The notes below the pieces were generated by a model. That model ran no database searches and had not been told where the DNA came from. It worked only from the letters and a program-made list of their open reading frames with translations. From JAPLDA01 sp043787975 (GTDB lineage Bacteria > Bacteroidota > Bacteroidia > AKYH767-A > 2013-40CM-41-45), in the NCBI GenBank assembly GCA_043787975.1, contig JAYVUK010000006.1:1-10238 (forward strand): a stretch of 10,238 nucleotides of DNA, in the 5' to 3' direction. The position numbers were made by a program, and so were the translations under genes. Positions within the stretch are counted from its first letter, which is position 1. Each line of letters begins with the position of its first letter. Positions 1 to 6,830 of this stretch are shown here, piece by piece.

Positions 1-2162
1 AGTTGCGTGAGGTCGTTGGAGCCGATGGAGAATCCGTCAAACACGCGAGCAAATTCTTCGGCAAGAATAATGTTGCTTGGAATTTCCGCCATCACATAAA
101 TTTCCAAATAATTTTCGCCACGCTTCAAACCATACTCTTCCATCAGCGCAACAACTTTTTCTCCTTCTTCAGCAGTTCTGCAAAACGGAATCATCAGTTT
201 TACATTTGTCAAACCCATTTCATTGCGAACCATTTTCATTGCTTCACATTCCAATCGAAAACCTTCTCTATACCGTTCGCTGTAATAACGTGATGCTCCG
301 CGAAAACCGAGCATCGGATTTTCTTCAACAGGTTCAAAATCTTTTCCGCCAATCAGGTTGGCATATTCATTCGTTTTAAAATCACTCATGCGGACAATGA
401 CATTTTTGGGATAAAATGCACAGGCAATAGTTGCAACGGCTTGCGAAAGTTTGTCAACAAAATATTTTTCCTTGTCAGGATAATGATGTGTGAGCGTTTC
501 GATTTCCTGTTTTACTTTTTCATCTTTAAGCTGGTTGAATTTTACCAATGCCATCGGGTGAATACGGATTGCATTGTTGATGATAAATTCAAGACGCATC
601 AAACCCACGCCATTGTTGGGATAGAACGAGAGTTTAAACGCTTTCTCAGGGTCGGCAACAATGAGCATGACATCTGTTTCGGGTAGTTTGATATTGCGGA
701 AATCCATTTCTTTTTCAGTCCAGCTTAATTTTCCGTCATACACGAAGCCTGTTTTTCCTTCTGCACACGAAACAGTTATCAGTTGTCCGTCATTTATTTT
801 TTGTGTTGCATCACCCGTTCCGACAATAGCAGCAACCCCTAATTCCCTTGCAACGATGGAAGCGTGACTTGTTCTTCCTCCTTTATTCGTGATAATAGCT
901 CCTGCCTTTTTTAAGATAGGGTCCCAATCGGGGCTTGTCATTTCGGTAATAAGAATTTCTCCTTGCTGAAGTTTATCTGACTCAGCAGGAGATTGTAAAA
1001 TCCTTGCCGTGCCCGAAACTATTTTACTTCCGATGGCTTCTCCTTTTGCAATGGGTTGTTTTCTTTTTTCAGTCAATTGATATTCGTGAAGCTTGTATGG
1101 ATTGCGTCTGCTCTGCACGGTTTCGGGTCGTGCCTGCACAATAAAAAATTGTCCGCTGATTCCATCTTTTGCCCATTCAATGTCCATTGGTTTTTGATAA
1201 TGCTCTTCGATAGTCAGCGCCCAGTTAGCCAGCATTCTGACTTCATCCTCATTCAAAACATATTGCTCTTGTTTTTGTATTGGCGTATCCATGTTCATGG
1301 TAAAACCGGTCTGACCGTTTTCTTTGTCGGCATAAATCATGGTCTTGGTTTTGCTGCCAAGATTCTTTGAAACAACAGCCTTCATTCCAGAACGGAGCGA
1401 TGGTTTAAAAACAAAATACTCATCAGGAGTTACAGTACCCTGAACAATATTTTCTCCAAGACCCCAAACACCTGAGAGTAAAATAATATCCTGGAAACCC
1501 GATTCAGGTTCAATGGTAAATCCGATGCCTGAACATGCTTTATCGGAGCGAACCATTTTTTGCACACCTGCAGAAAGTGCAACACTCATGTGATTAAAAT
1601 TATTGTCCTCGCGGTATTTTATTGCTCTGTCTGTAAACAACGAAGCGAAACAGCGTTGCACTGTATTCACAACATTTTCTTCTCCACTGATATTGAGAAA
1701 CGAATCATGCTGTCCGGCAAAACTTGCAGTGGGCAAATCTTCAGCCGTAGCGCTGCTGCGAACAGCCACTTCAGCCACTGAATTGCTTTGAAAAAGTTCA
1801 TGGTACGATTTAGTAATTTCTTTTTTCAGCTCATCCGGCATCGTACCATTGAGAATCAACTGCCGCGCCTGCTGACCGACATTCCTTAAATTGGAGAAGT
1901 TTTTTTTATCAAGAACATTCATCAACTCCCCTAATTTTTCCTTTAGATGATTGTTCTCTATGAAGAGCCACCAGGCATGGACAGTTGTTGCAAAACCATC
2001 AGGAATATTTATTCCTTTTGGTGAAAGTTGATTAAACATTTCTCCGAGTGAAGAATTTTTTCCTCCAACTGATATTACATCTGCTGAATTTATTTGCGAG
2101 AATTTCTTTATGAGCACGTCCATGACATTGTCTTTTATAAATGTTTGCATTTTATTTTTCAT
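1..2162 (-). CDS. ppsA: Phosphoenolpyruvate synthase (pyruvate, water dikinase), C-terminus cut by window edge
   Basis: Converts pyruvate + ATP + water to PEP + AMP + phosphate, a cytoplasmic gluconeogenic step. I translated 720 codons in one open frame from ATG at 2162 to base 3. The N-terminal ATP-grasp domain (about residues 1-350) contains VGGKNSSLGEMF near the start and AVRSSATAEDLPTASFAGQ (coding bases near 1740-1780). The central swivelling domain has GGRTSHASIVARELG, with the phosphoryl-carrier histidine at about residue 433 (bases 864-866). The C-terminal PEP/pyruvate barrel reaches FDGFSIGSNDLTQ at the edge. Full-length family members are about 790-820 aa, so roughly 75-100 residues, including the catalytic Cys region, lie outside. 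A second in-frame ATG is at 2150. ATG 2162 follows the YceI-like stop by 4 bp, with AGGGAT (2170-2175) as a possible weak ribosome site. The Cys usual in the TCH motif is Ser here. Pyruvate phosphate dikinase is less likely given the N-terminus and motifs. Confidence 0.95.
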   Translation of the reverse strand, partial: MKNKMQTFIKDNVMDVLIKKFSQINSADVISVGGKNSSLGEMFNQLSPKGINIPDGFATTVHAWWLFIENNHLKEKLGELMNVLDKKNFSNLRNVGQQARQLILNGTMPDELKKEITKSYHELFQSNSVAEVAVRSSATAEDLPTASFAGQHDSFLNISGEENVVNTVQRCFASLFTDRAIKYREDNNFNHMSVALSAGVQKMVRSDKACSGIGFTIEPESGFQDIILLSGVWGLGENIVQGTVTPDEYFVFKPSLRSGMKAVVSKNLGSKTKTMIYADKENGQTGFTMNMDTPIQKQEQYVLNEDEVRMLANWALTIEEHYQKPMDIEWAKDGISGQFFIVQARPETVQSRRNPYKLHEYQLTEKRKQPIAKGEAIGSKIVSGTARILQSPAESDKLQQGEILITEMTSPDWDPILKKAGAIITNKGGRTSHASIVARELGVAAIVGTGDATQKINDGQLITVSCAEGKTGFVYDGKLSWTEKEMDFRNIKLPETDVMLIVADPEKAFKLSFYPNNGVGLMRLEFIINNAIRIHPMALVKFNQLKDEKVKQEIETLTHHYPDKEKYFVDKLSQAVATIACAFYPKNVIVRMSDFKTNEYANLIGGKDFEPVEENPMLGFRGASRYYSERYREGFRLECEAMKMVRNEMGLTNVKLMIPFCRTAEEGEKVVALMEEYGLKRGENYLEIYVMAEIPSNIILAEEFARVFDGFSIGSNDLTQ

Positions 2163-2166
2163 TTCT

Positions 2167-2733
2167 TTAATCCCTTTTTAAAATAGCTTGTAGTATTTCT
2201 ACACTAATAGGGTCAACTATATTTAATGGAATGTCGCTTACATTGAAATCGCTTAGAAGGAACTTGAATTTTAATGACAGGTCGCATGCTACAAGCTGTG
2301 CATCTGCAATATGAACCAATGTTCCGGTTACCGGAACAAATTTGCGGATGCCATTTAAATATAATTCTGCGTCAAAATTTAGATTTTGCGGAGCATGTTT
2401 ATGGGTATTGATATAAGGAATGTTGAGCTTGCCTTTTAATATAACAGGGTCGCCTGATATGGCAAGAAGCATATTAAGCGAATCATTTTTTGATAGCAAA
2501 GTACGCGGGTCAACTGTTAAAATTATTTCGGCAGTGTTGTAATTGATTGATGCGTAAAGATGGCTGCTGAGAACATTTACCGCTGTGTCTTTTACAATTA
2601 CATTTATTTCAATGCTTCCTTCACGTGTGGAATATAGTTGCTGGCTGAATGCTATCTGAATATTAAATGATAAACAAAGCAGCAAAGCAAATAACTCAGG
2701 AGCGTGATTTTTAATTTGTGAAACGGATTTCAT
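2167..2733 (-). CDS. YceI-like secreted protein
   Basis: This is a 188-aa exported protein with a hydrophobic segment at about residues 12-29 and a likely signal peptidase site near AFS-QQ (28-32). The mature part is beta-rich. Its layout resembles the YceI-like lipocalin fold as found in Bacteroidota: a threonine/serine-rich start, ILKGKLNIPYINTHKHAPQ (98-116), ELYLNGIRKFVPVTGTL (123-139), and a closing LKFKFLLSDFNV (154-165) element. YceI relatives bind long isoprenoid or quinone-like lipids in the periplasm. Whether this one does cannot be read from the sequence. It lies 12 bp after the universal stress gene and 4 bp before ppsA, so it is probably co-transcribed with both. The family assignment rests on recalled motif similarity and is moderate. 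An unrelated beta-barrel periplasmic protein remains possible. Confidence 0.65.
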   Translation of the reverse strand: MKSVSQIKNHAPELFALLLCLSFNIQIAFSQQLYSTREGSIEINVIVKDTAVNVLSSHLYASINYNTAEIILTVDPRTLLSKNDSLNMLLAISGDPVILKGKLNIPYINTHKHAPQNLNFDAELYLNGIRKFVPVTGTLVHIADAQLVACDLSLKFKFLLSDFNVSDIPLNIVDPISVEILQAILKRD

Positions 2734-2745
2734 TTTGTTTAGTAT

Positions 2746-3615
2746 TTATTGTTTAAATAATAATGACGCTTTTATATTTTCTGCATGGCTTTTAACATGA
2801 AATACGAGAAGCGGTATTTCAGGATGCTGAGCGATTTTATTTGTGACACTGTGATTAAATAATTTAGAAATGAAATTTCTCTTAGCGGTTGATACTACAA
2901 GCATGTCAGTTTCCACTTCCTTCAAAAAATGGATAAGTTCTTCCTCCACATTTTTTCCTTTCATAAGACGGAATGCAAACCTCTGATACGAAATGGTATT
3001 ATTTATTTTGTTGGCAAATGAATCAAAGTTCGCATTTTCCATTTTGAAATTTTTATCATCCAATACAACATGCAGCACAGCGATTTCAGCATTAAAGTTT
3101 TTGGCAATTTCAGTGATGCTGCCCAGCGTTTCAAAATCATTATCGCGATAATCAGTTGCAAATACAATTCTTCTAATATTATTCAAAGAAGTGTTTTCAG
3201 GAATCGCAAGAACAGGGCATTGCGCTTTCTCAATTACTGTGGAGGTAATGCTACCCATCATTTTATCAAGCAGTCCGGTTGCGCCTTTTGTGGCCATGAT
3301 AATCATGTCAATGTTTTTTTCTTTTGCAAACGAAATGATTTCATCCGCAGCAAAACCGGTCTTCACAAAACAATCAATACTCACATTATTTGTTTTGTAT
3401 GAAAAAGATTCTTTCCACAGTCTCAGTTCATCAATCGCTTTCTTTTCCAGTTCTTCAAAAGAAGCAGCCGCAGGCGGAGTTACAACCTCATGTGGAAGAT
3501 GCACAGCATGAAACAAAATAATATGTTGCCGCGTTTCATTTGCCAACATTAACCCATACCTGAAAGCAAGGGCAGCGTTCTCAGAGAAATCAGTTGGGAT
3601 AACAATAGTTTTCAT
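2746..3615 (-). CDS. Universal stress protein with two tandem UspA domains
   Basis: This is a 289-aa cytoplasmic protein made of two consecutive Usp domains (about 1-140 and 147-275), without signal peptide or membrane segment. Domain 1 starts MKTIVIPTDFSENA and ends with ATKGATGLLDKMMGSIT (108-124) followed by CPVLAIP. This fits the G-2x-G-9x-G-S/T nucleotide loop except that the first Gly is Ala108. Domain 2 starts RRIVFATDYRDND, but its corresponding loop (about 242-256, ending FNHS) lacks the glycines, so it may not bind ATP. Tandem Usp proteins of this length are common in Bacteroidota and are usually tied to starvation, oxygen limitation or redox stress. The gene is 38 bp downstream of the SHOCT gene and 12 bp upstream of the YceI-like gene. 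Its exact physiological role is not deducible. Confidence 0.9.
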   Translation of the reverse strand: MKTIVIPTDFSENAALAFRYGLMLANETRQHIILFHAVHLPHEVVTPPAAASFEELEKKAIDELRLWKESFSYKTNNVSIDCFVKTGFAADEIISFAKEKNIDMIIMATKGATGLLDKMMGSITSTVIEKAQCPVLAIPENTSLNNIRRIVFATDYRDNDFETLGSITEIAKNFNAEIAVLHVVLDDKNFKMENANFDSFANKINNTISYQRFAFRLMKGKNVEEELIHFLKEVETDMLVVSTAKRNFISKLFNHSVTNKIAQHPEIPLLVFHVKSHAENIKASLLFKQ

Positions 3616-3653
3616 ATTGATTGTTGTTTTTCATTTTGAAGAAACATTTAAAT

Positions 3654-3875
3654 TTATTTCATATCCGCTTCAAGAATATTTTTCCTCTCCTGATACTCCT
3701 CTTTTGTGATTTGCCCGGAAGCGAAACGCTTCTGCAAAATATCAAGAGGTGAATCTTTCTTTTTTCGCTGACCAGGAACATCATAAGGTGTTGCGAAAAT
3801 CCAATATAACAGGCAAACCCAAACGAACCACCATATAAGGTGCATTCCCCAGAAGTGATAACCATCGTAGAACAT
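3654..3875 (-). CDS. Small SHOCT-domain membrane protein
   Basis: This is a 73-aa protein with an aromatic-rich N-terminus (MFYDGYHFWGMHLIWWF), one membrane helix at about 11-29, a basic linker (RKKK, 37-40) and a C-terminal SHOCT motif (about 43-71: SPLDILQKRFASGQITKEEY, then a short acidic helix). SHOCT is a short helical module at protein C-termini, thought to mediate oligomerisation or interactions. The Trp/His-rich helix followed by SHOCT is a recurring layout in small bacterial membrane proteins often found near metal-resistance or cytochrome genes. The strong match to the SHOCT pattern supports this frame over an overlapping 68-codon frame on the same strand. It sits between the DUF5676-like and Usp genes. 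Confidence 0.85.
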   Translation of the reverse strand: MFYDGYHFWGMHLIWWFVWVCLLYWIFATPYDVPGQRKKKDSPLDILQKRFASGQITKEEYQERKNILEADMK

Positions 3876-3902
3876 GATTTTTAGTTTTTAAATTGTTAGT
3901 AA

Positions 3903-4181
3903 TTAATTTGATTGTTTATTGAATGTATTGTAAAGCGCAGCGGTAACATATCCCACAAACAATCCTTCAAGAAACAGAATAAACATTCCGCAAAGTACTT
4001 TTACAATACTGAAATTGTTTTCAATCAACAGTGGTTTAAAATTCATGTCATGAAAAATTGTATTGACAATGCTTAAACTGAAATCACTTCCGCCTATATA
4101 GAAAATTATATTGCAGATAAAAAACGAAATGCTCAATGCCAATCCAAACGCAAGGGCGAATTTTGATGAATTGATTTTCAT
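3903..4181 (-). CDS. DUF5676-like two-helix membrane protein
   Basis: This is a 92-aa inner-membrane protein. The start MKINSSKFALAFGLALS leads into a first helix (about 9-29). A polar loop follows, and then a second helix (about 58-80) that ends GLFVGYVTAALYNTFNK. The pattern of an N-terminal K(I/L)N..KFALA.G segment and a C-terminal G.....G....LYN.F segment is what I recall for DUF5676 proteins, which have no established function. The gene is 27 bp upstream of the SHOCT gene and 22 bp downstream of the secreted-protein gene. These two small membrane proteins often occur together, which suggests a shared envelope role. The family name comes from memory of the pattern, not from a search. Confidence 0.7.
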   Translation of the reverse strand: MKINSSKFALAFGLALSISFFICNIIFYIGGSDFSLSIVNTIFHDMNFKPLLIENNFSIVKVLCGMFILFLEGLFVGYVTAALYNTFNKQSN

Positions 4182-4203
4182 TTGTTTTTATTTTTTAGGG
4201 TGC

Positions 4204-4830
4204 TTATTTATTTTGATTTTCGCAACTTAATTTTAACAGCCGTACCATCTTGTATGTTTTATGGAATGAATCATATTTGTATAATGCAGAACCGTCATTG
4301 AATTGCATATCGAGCAGGTCGTGAAATTTGTGATTGACGGGATATGCTGTTTTCAGATTATTCATAGTGAGCGATAAAATTTCTGCATTAAGCTTAGTGC
4401 TGAAATAATATTCTGAAACCAGCCGGATAGCTTCCTTGCCGCCTTGTGCTACCTGAATCCTGTAAATGGTGATGCTATCGCTTTCCATTATTTGATATTC
4501 TCTTTTATTATCAAACCTGAAATCATTTCCATCACAATCTCTGTAGCCAAATATTGAATCTTTCATGTAGTGATACTTTTTGCCTTCATGAATAACATCA
4601 ATGTACGGCTTGGAAAAAAAATCGTGCAGTTTGATTTTGTGCTTTGACGAATCGCAATTTATTTCCAGCGAAAGCTTTTTATTCTGATAATCATTCGCAC
4701 TTAAATAAATTCCGCTGTGAATATTATTTCCGGAAGAAATAAACTCAGAATAAATATTTCCTGCCGCACTGATTGAAATAAATAATATTGCAATCACAGA
4801 TTTGTAAAATGAACCGATTGAATTTTTCAT
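4204..4830 (-). CDS. Secreted protein of unknown function
   Basis: This is a 208-aa protein with an N-terminal hydrophobic stretch at about residues 10-24, consistent with a signal peptide, and no later membrane helix. The mature chain is rich in charged and aromatic residues with alternating beta-like pattern. Notable segments are SGIYLSANDYQNKKLSLEIN (39-58), KHKIKLHDFFSKPYIDVI (63-80), YRDCDGNDFRF (96-106) and NHKFHDLLDMQFND (166-179). The overall look matches a recurring uncharacterised secreted family in Bacteroidota, but I cannot name a domain. Cysteines at 59, 99 and 203 could allow one disulfide. It lies 12 bp downstream of the cytochrome lipoprotein gene and 22 bp upstream of the DUF5676-like gene, so co-expression is likely. 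Function is unassigned. Confidence 0.8.
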   Translation of the reverse strand: MKNSIGSFYKSVIAILFISISAAGNIYSEFISSGNNIHSGIYLSANDYQNKKLSLEINCDSSKHKIKLHDFFSKPYIDVIHEGKKYHYMKDSIFGYRDCDGNDFRFDNKREYQIMESDSITIYRIQVAQGGKEAIRLVSEYYFSTKLNAEILSLTMNNLKTAYPVNHKFHDLLDMQFNDGSALYKYDSFHKTYKMVRLLKLSCENQNK

Positions 4831-4842
4831 AGCTATTTTATT

Positions 4843-5112
4843 TTATTCTCCTGCTTTCAGGTATTCAATAATTTTATTTGTTTCCTTTTCCGTGAGATTC
4901 GCCCTTACCTCCATGTGCATTCCAATAGTTTCCCATTGCGCACTGTTGAATGCAGTGGATGGCGGTGAGTTGTGACAGCGCAGACAGTTTTCCTGCCATA
5001 ATACGTTTCCGGATTTTTCAGCAATCTTTTGTGTGCTTGCGCAACTGCTGATGATAGCAATTATCAGCGTGATAAAAGCTATGGTGACGAAATATAATTT
5101 ATACTTTTTCAT
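4843..5112 (-). CDS. Small monoheme c-type cytochrome lipoprotein
   Basis: This is an 89-aa predicted lipoprotein. The signal segment 1-23 ends in a lipobox, IISSC, with Cys24 as the lipidation site. One heme c motif CLRCH (43-47) follows, then NSPP, and WETIGMHMEVRANLTEKE (60-77) supplies Met65 or Met67 as candidate axial ligand. The last helix is IIEYLK. The mature domain is about 65 residues, at the small end for class I cytochromes c. It would be membrane-anchored in the periplasm, carrying electrons between a membrane complex and another acceptor or donor. It is 12 bp downstream of the porin gene and probably belongs to the same transcript. Which membrane it sits in is not certain; lipoproteins in this phylum often go to the outer membrane. 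Confidence 0.88.
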   Translation of the reverse strand: MKKYKLYFVTIAFITLIIAIISSCASTQKIAEKSGNVLWQENCLRCHNSPPSTAFNSAQWETIGMHMEVRANLTEKETNKIIEYLKAGE

Positions 5113-5124
5113 ATTATTATGTTT

Positions 5125-6297
5125 TTAAAATCCCATTGCTACGTTAACCATAAATGTGTTTTGAGTTTCTGATACGCCCGGAGTTTTTTCCATTGAGTAT
5201 GCGAGTTTGAACACCGTGCGCCAGCTCAACCAGTAATCCAACCCAATTGTCCATTGTGTTTTTTCATCAGCCCATAAAGATTTTTCTGGCAGCTTGATGG
5301 AAGAATAACGCGCAGCGATTTCAAGGTTCTTTATTACTTTATTTGTTGCCATAGTAGGGCGGTAAGCAAATTGAGCGAACCATGCGTTGCTCGTATTATC
5401 AAAAGTATAAGATGTTGCTCCGGTTGAATCGGAAGCATCTGAATAATTTGCTTTGTCCACATTAGCTCCGTTGTATTGCGCTTTGATGTCAAAAGTTCCT
5501 TTGAGTTGCTCAACACTTTTTACATAAGTTAAATCGCCTGCATATAAAAACGCTCCTGTCTTTTCATAGTCTGTTTCTTTGTTTCCCGGTTTTGAAAACT
5601 GACCTGAAAATCCAATTTCAAAAGATGAATTGGTGAACGGAAGAAAACCGATGCGTCCGCCAACAGCTTTGTTTTTATTATTGTCATGCAGATTTTCGTA
5701 GTTCAACATTCCTGCCTGCATCGGGTCTTCTGAACCATCCATCAATGAAGGACCATTGACAGCATATATTGAATAAGATGCTTTTGAATTGCCCAATTGC
5801 ACCCCACCGAGAATTTCAAAACCTACATCATCTGTGGGACCCACCCCACCGTGGTCAAAGCCGAGCGGCTTGGTTGGTAGTTTATTTATCCATGCAGCAT
5901 GTAAGCGGTCGGTGAAAATTCCATAAGGCAAAAGAAATTTTCCTGCTCTTACCTTAAAATTTTTGGCAAGCTTGTAAGTAATATCTGCATACTCAATTCC
6001 GATGTTTAATTCGCCATCTTCGAATTCCATTTCCAGTTCTCCTTCAAAAAATATTTTGTCGGATGTTTTCCACAGGAAAATGGGAGAGAATGAACCGGGA
6101 TTAAAAGTGGTTGCGTCTTTCGATGTTTCCAATCCTGTTTGCGCATAACCGGTAAGCACAAACTTTGTTGATGCAGGTGTTACAGCATCAATTTTCTTTT
6201 CTAATTCTTTTATTACATCATCGTTATATTGCTGTGCATAGCTTGATATAAACAGCAAGCAGGATAATGCAGTGGATAAAATGATTTTAGTTTTCAT
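5125..6297 (-). CDS. Outer-membrane beta-barrel porin (phosphate-selective porin O/P-like)
   Basis: This is a 390-aa protein with a signal peptide (1-21, cleavage after SYA), a short helical or coiled segment (DDVIKELEKKIDAV, 26-39), then alternating amphipathic strands throughout. Landmarks are KFVLTGYAQTGLE (45-57), FKVRAGKFLLPYGIFTDR (114-131), DDVGFEILGGVQLG (156-169), AVGGRIGFLPF (211-221) and a C-terminal strand ending in Phe390 (NVAMGF), the usual signature of Bam-inserted barrels. The strand-turn GKFLLPYG is typical of the OprO/OprP-like porin superfamily. Predicted role is passage of small anions or other solutes across the outer membrane. The substrate is not deducible and 'phosphate-selective' is only a family label. 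It sits between two cytochrome c genes with gaps of 8 and 12 bp, so it may import the substrate of the neighbouring respiratory system. Confidence 0.85.
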   Translation of the reverse strand: MKTKIILSTALSCLLFISSYAQQYNDDVIKELEKKIDAVTPASTKFVLTGYAQTGLETSKDATTFNPGSFSPIFLWKTSDKIFFEGELEMEFEDGELNIGIEYADITYKLAKNFKVRAGKFLLPYGIFTDRLHAAWINKLPTKPLGFDHGGVGPTDDVGFEILGGVQLGNSKASYSIYAVNGPSLMDGSEDPMQAGMLNYENLHDNNKNKAVGGRIGFLPFTNSSFEIGFSGQFSKPGNKETDYEKTGAFLYAGDLTYVKSVEQLKGTFDIKAQYNGANVDKANYSDASDSTGATSYTFDNTSNAWFAQFAYRPTMATNKVIKNLEIAARYSSIKLPEKSLWADEKTQWTIGLDYWLSWRTVFKLAYSMEKTPGVSETQNTFMVNVAMGF

Positions 6298-6305
6298 AAT
6301 TGCAC

Positions 6306-6731
6306 TTATTTAGTTGTTGCATTATTGAATGTTCTGATATAGTTAACCAACTGCCAGCGCTGGTCGTCAGTCAACGATTTTTTTGTTGAGGGCATGGGTT
6401 TTTTTCCTTCTGAAATTTTCCAGAAGAGTTCACCGTCTGTTTGCCCTTTCACACTTGCGTTGTTCAATGGTTCGGGATTTTTATCAAGGGTAGCAGCATT
6501 GGGTCCGTCACCCATTCCTTTTTTACCATGACACTTTCCACACTCTTTAGTGTAAATAATTTTTCCCGCTGCAAGAGATGATACATCGGATGCAACAAGG
6601 TTCTTCATTTTCTTTGCTGCATCGGGAGCTTTCCAGGGAGCAGTTTGCGCGAATGCAGCAAATACAATCATTGTTAAAACAGCCACGAACATGATTGCTG
6701 CATTTTGAATTTTACTTTTTGATTTTTTCAT
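6306..6731 (-). CDS. Periplasmic monoheme cytochrome c (class I)
   Basis: This is a 141-aa exported protein. Residues 1-28 form a signal peptide, with probable cleavage at AFA-QT. APWKAPDAAKKMKNLVASD (31-49) then leads into the cytochrome fold. The heme motif is CGKCH (64-68) followed by GKKGMGDGPNA, and the axial Met is probably Met113 in GKKPMPS. A closing helix, DDQRWQLVNYIRTF (122-135), completes the fold. This arrangement matches small cbb3-type/class I cytochromes c common in Bacteroidota, where such proteins shuttle electrons to oxidases or reductases. It follows the 99-bp gap and precedes the porin by 8 bp. The start at 6731 is preceded by a very A-rich leader without a Shine-Dalgarno sequence, which is normal for the phylum. 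Confidence 0.92.
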   Translation of the reverse strand: MKKSKSKIQNAAIMFVAVLTMIVFAAFAQTAPWKAPDAAKKMKNLVASDVSSLAAGKIIYTKECGKCHGKKGMGDGPNAATLDKNPEPLNNASVKGQTDGELFWKISEGKKPMPSTKKSLTDDQRWQLVNYIRTFNNATTK

Positions 6732-6830
6732 TTTCGTTTTTGTTTTTATTTACAGTTCAAAATTATTCGTTTGCTTACTTTTAAAATATGATTTCTGTCA
6801 GGATTAATATTGATTCGTCTCAAATAATAA
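6732..6830 (-). promoter_or_regulatory. 99-bp intergenic gap with possible Bacteroidota -7 promoter element
   Basis: This is the longest gene-free stretch in the window. On the coding strand it contains TAATTTTG (bases 6765 down to 6758), a match to the Bacteroidota sigma -7 consensus TAnnTTTG. A start of transcription about 7 nt downstream would leave a leader of roughly 20 nt before the cytochrome ATG at 6731. No TTG/TTTG lies at the expected -33 distance, and the DNA is AT-rich enough for chance matches. The leader just before ATG is almost pure A with a few C and G (6732-6754), consistent with A-rich translation signals of this phylum. No strong hairpin was seen that would end transcription after the Ig-like gene. 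Confidence 0.3.

Noticed and set aside
1..1791. Several plus-strand open frames of 62-104 codons
   Set aside because: All are antisense to the continuous ppsA frame, which carries recognisable motifs along its length. Their products are low-complexity, Phe/Ser/His-rich shadows.
3070..3511. Two plus-strand open frames of 106 and 110 codons
   Set aside because: They are antisense to the tandem Usp gene and have no recognisable content.
4843..6731. MtrAB-type porin-cytochrome conduit
   Set aside because: Such conduits need a multiheme cytochrome inside a large barrel. Here each cytochrome has one heme and the barrel looks like an OprO/P-type porin.
6732..6830. Rho-independent terminator after the Ig-like gene
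   Set aside because: No GC-containing hairpin followed by a T-run on the coding strand could be found in the gap.
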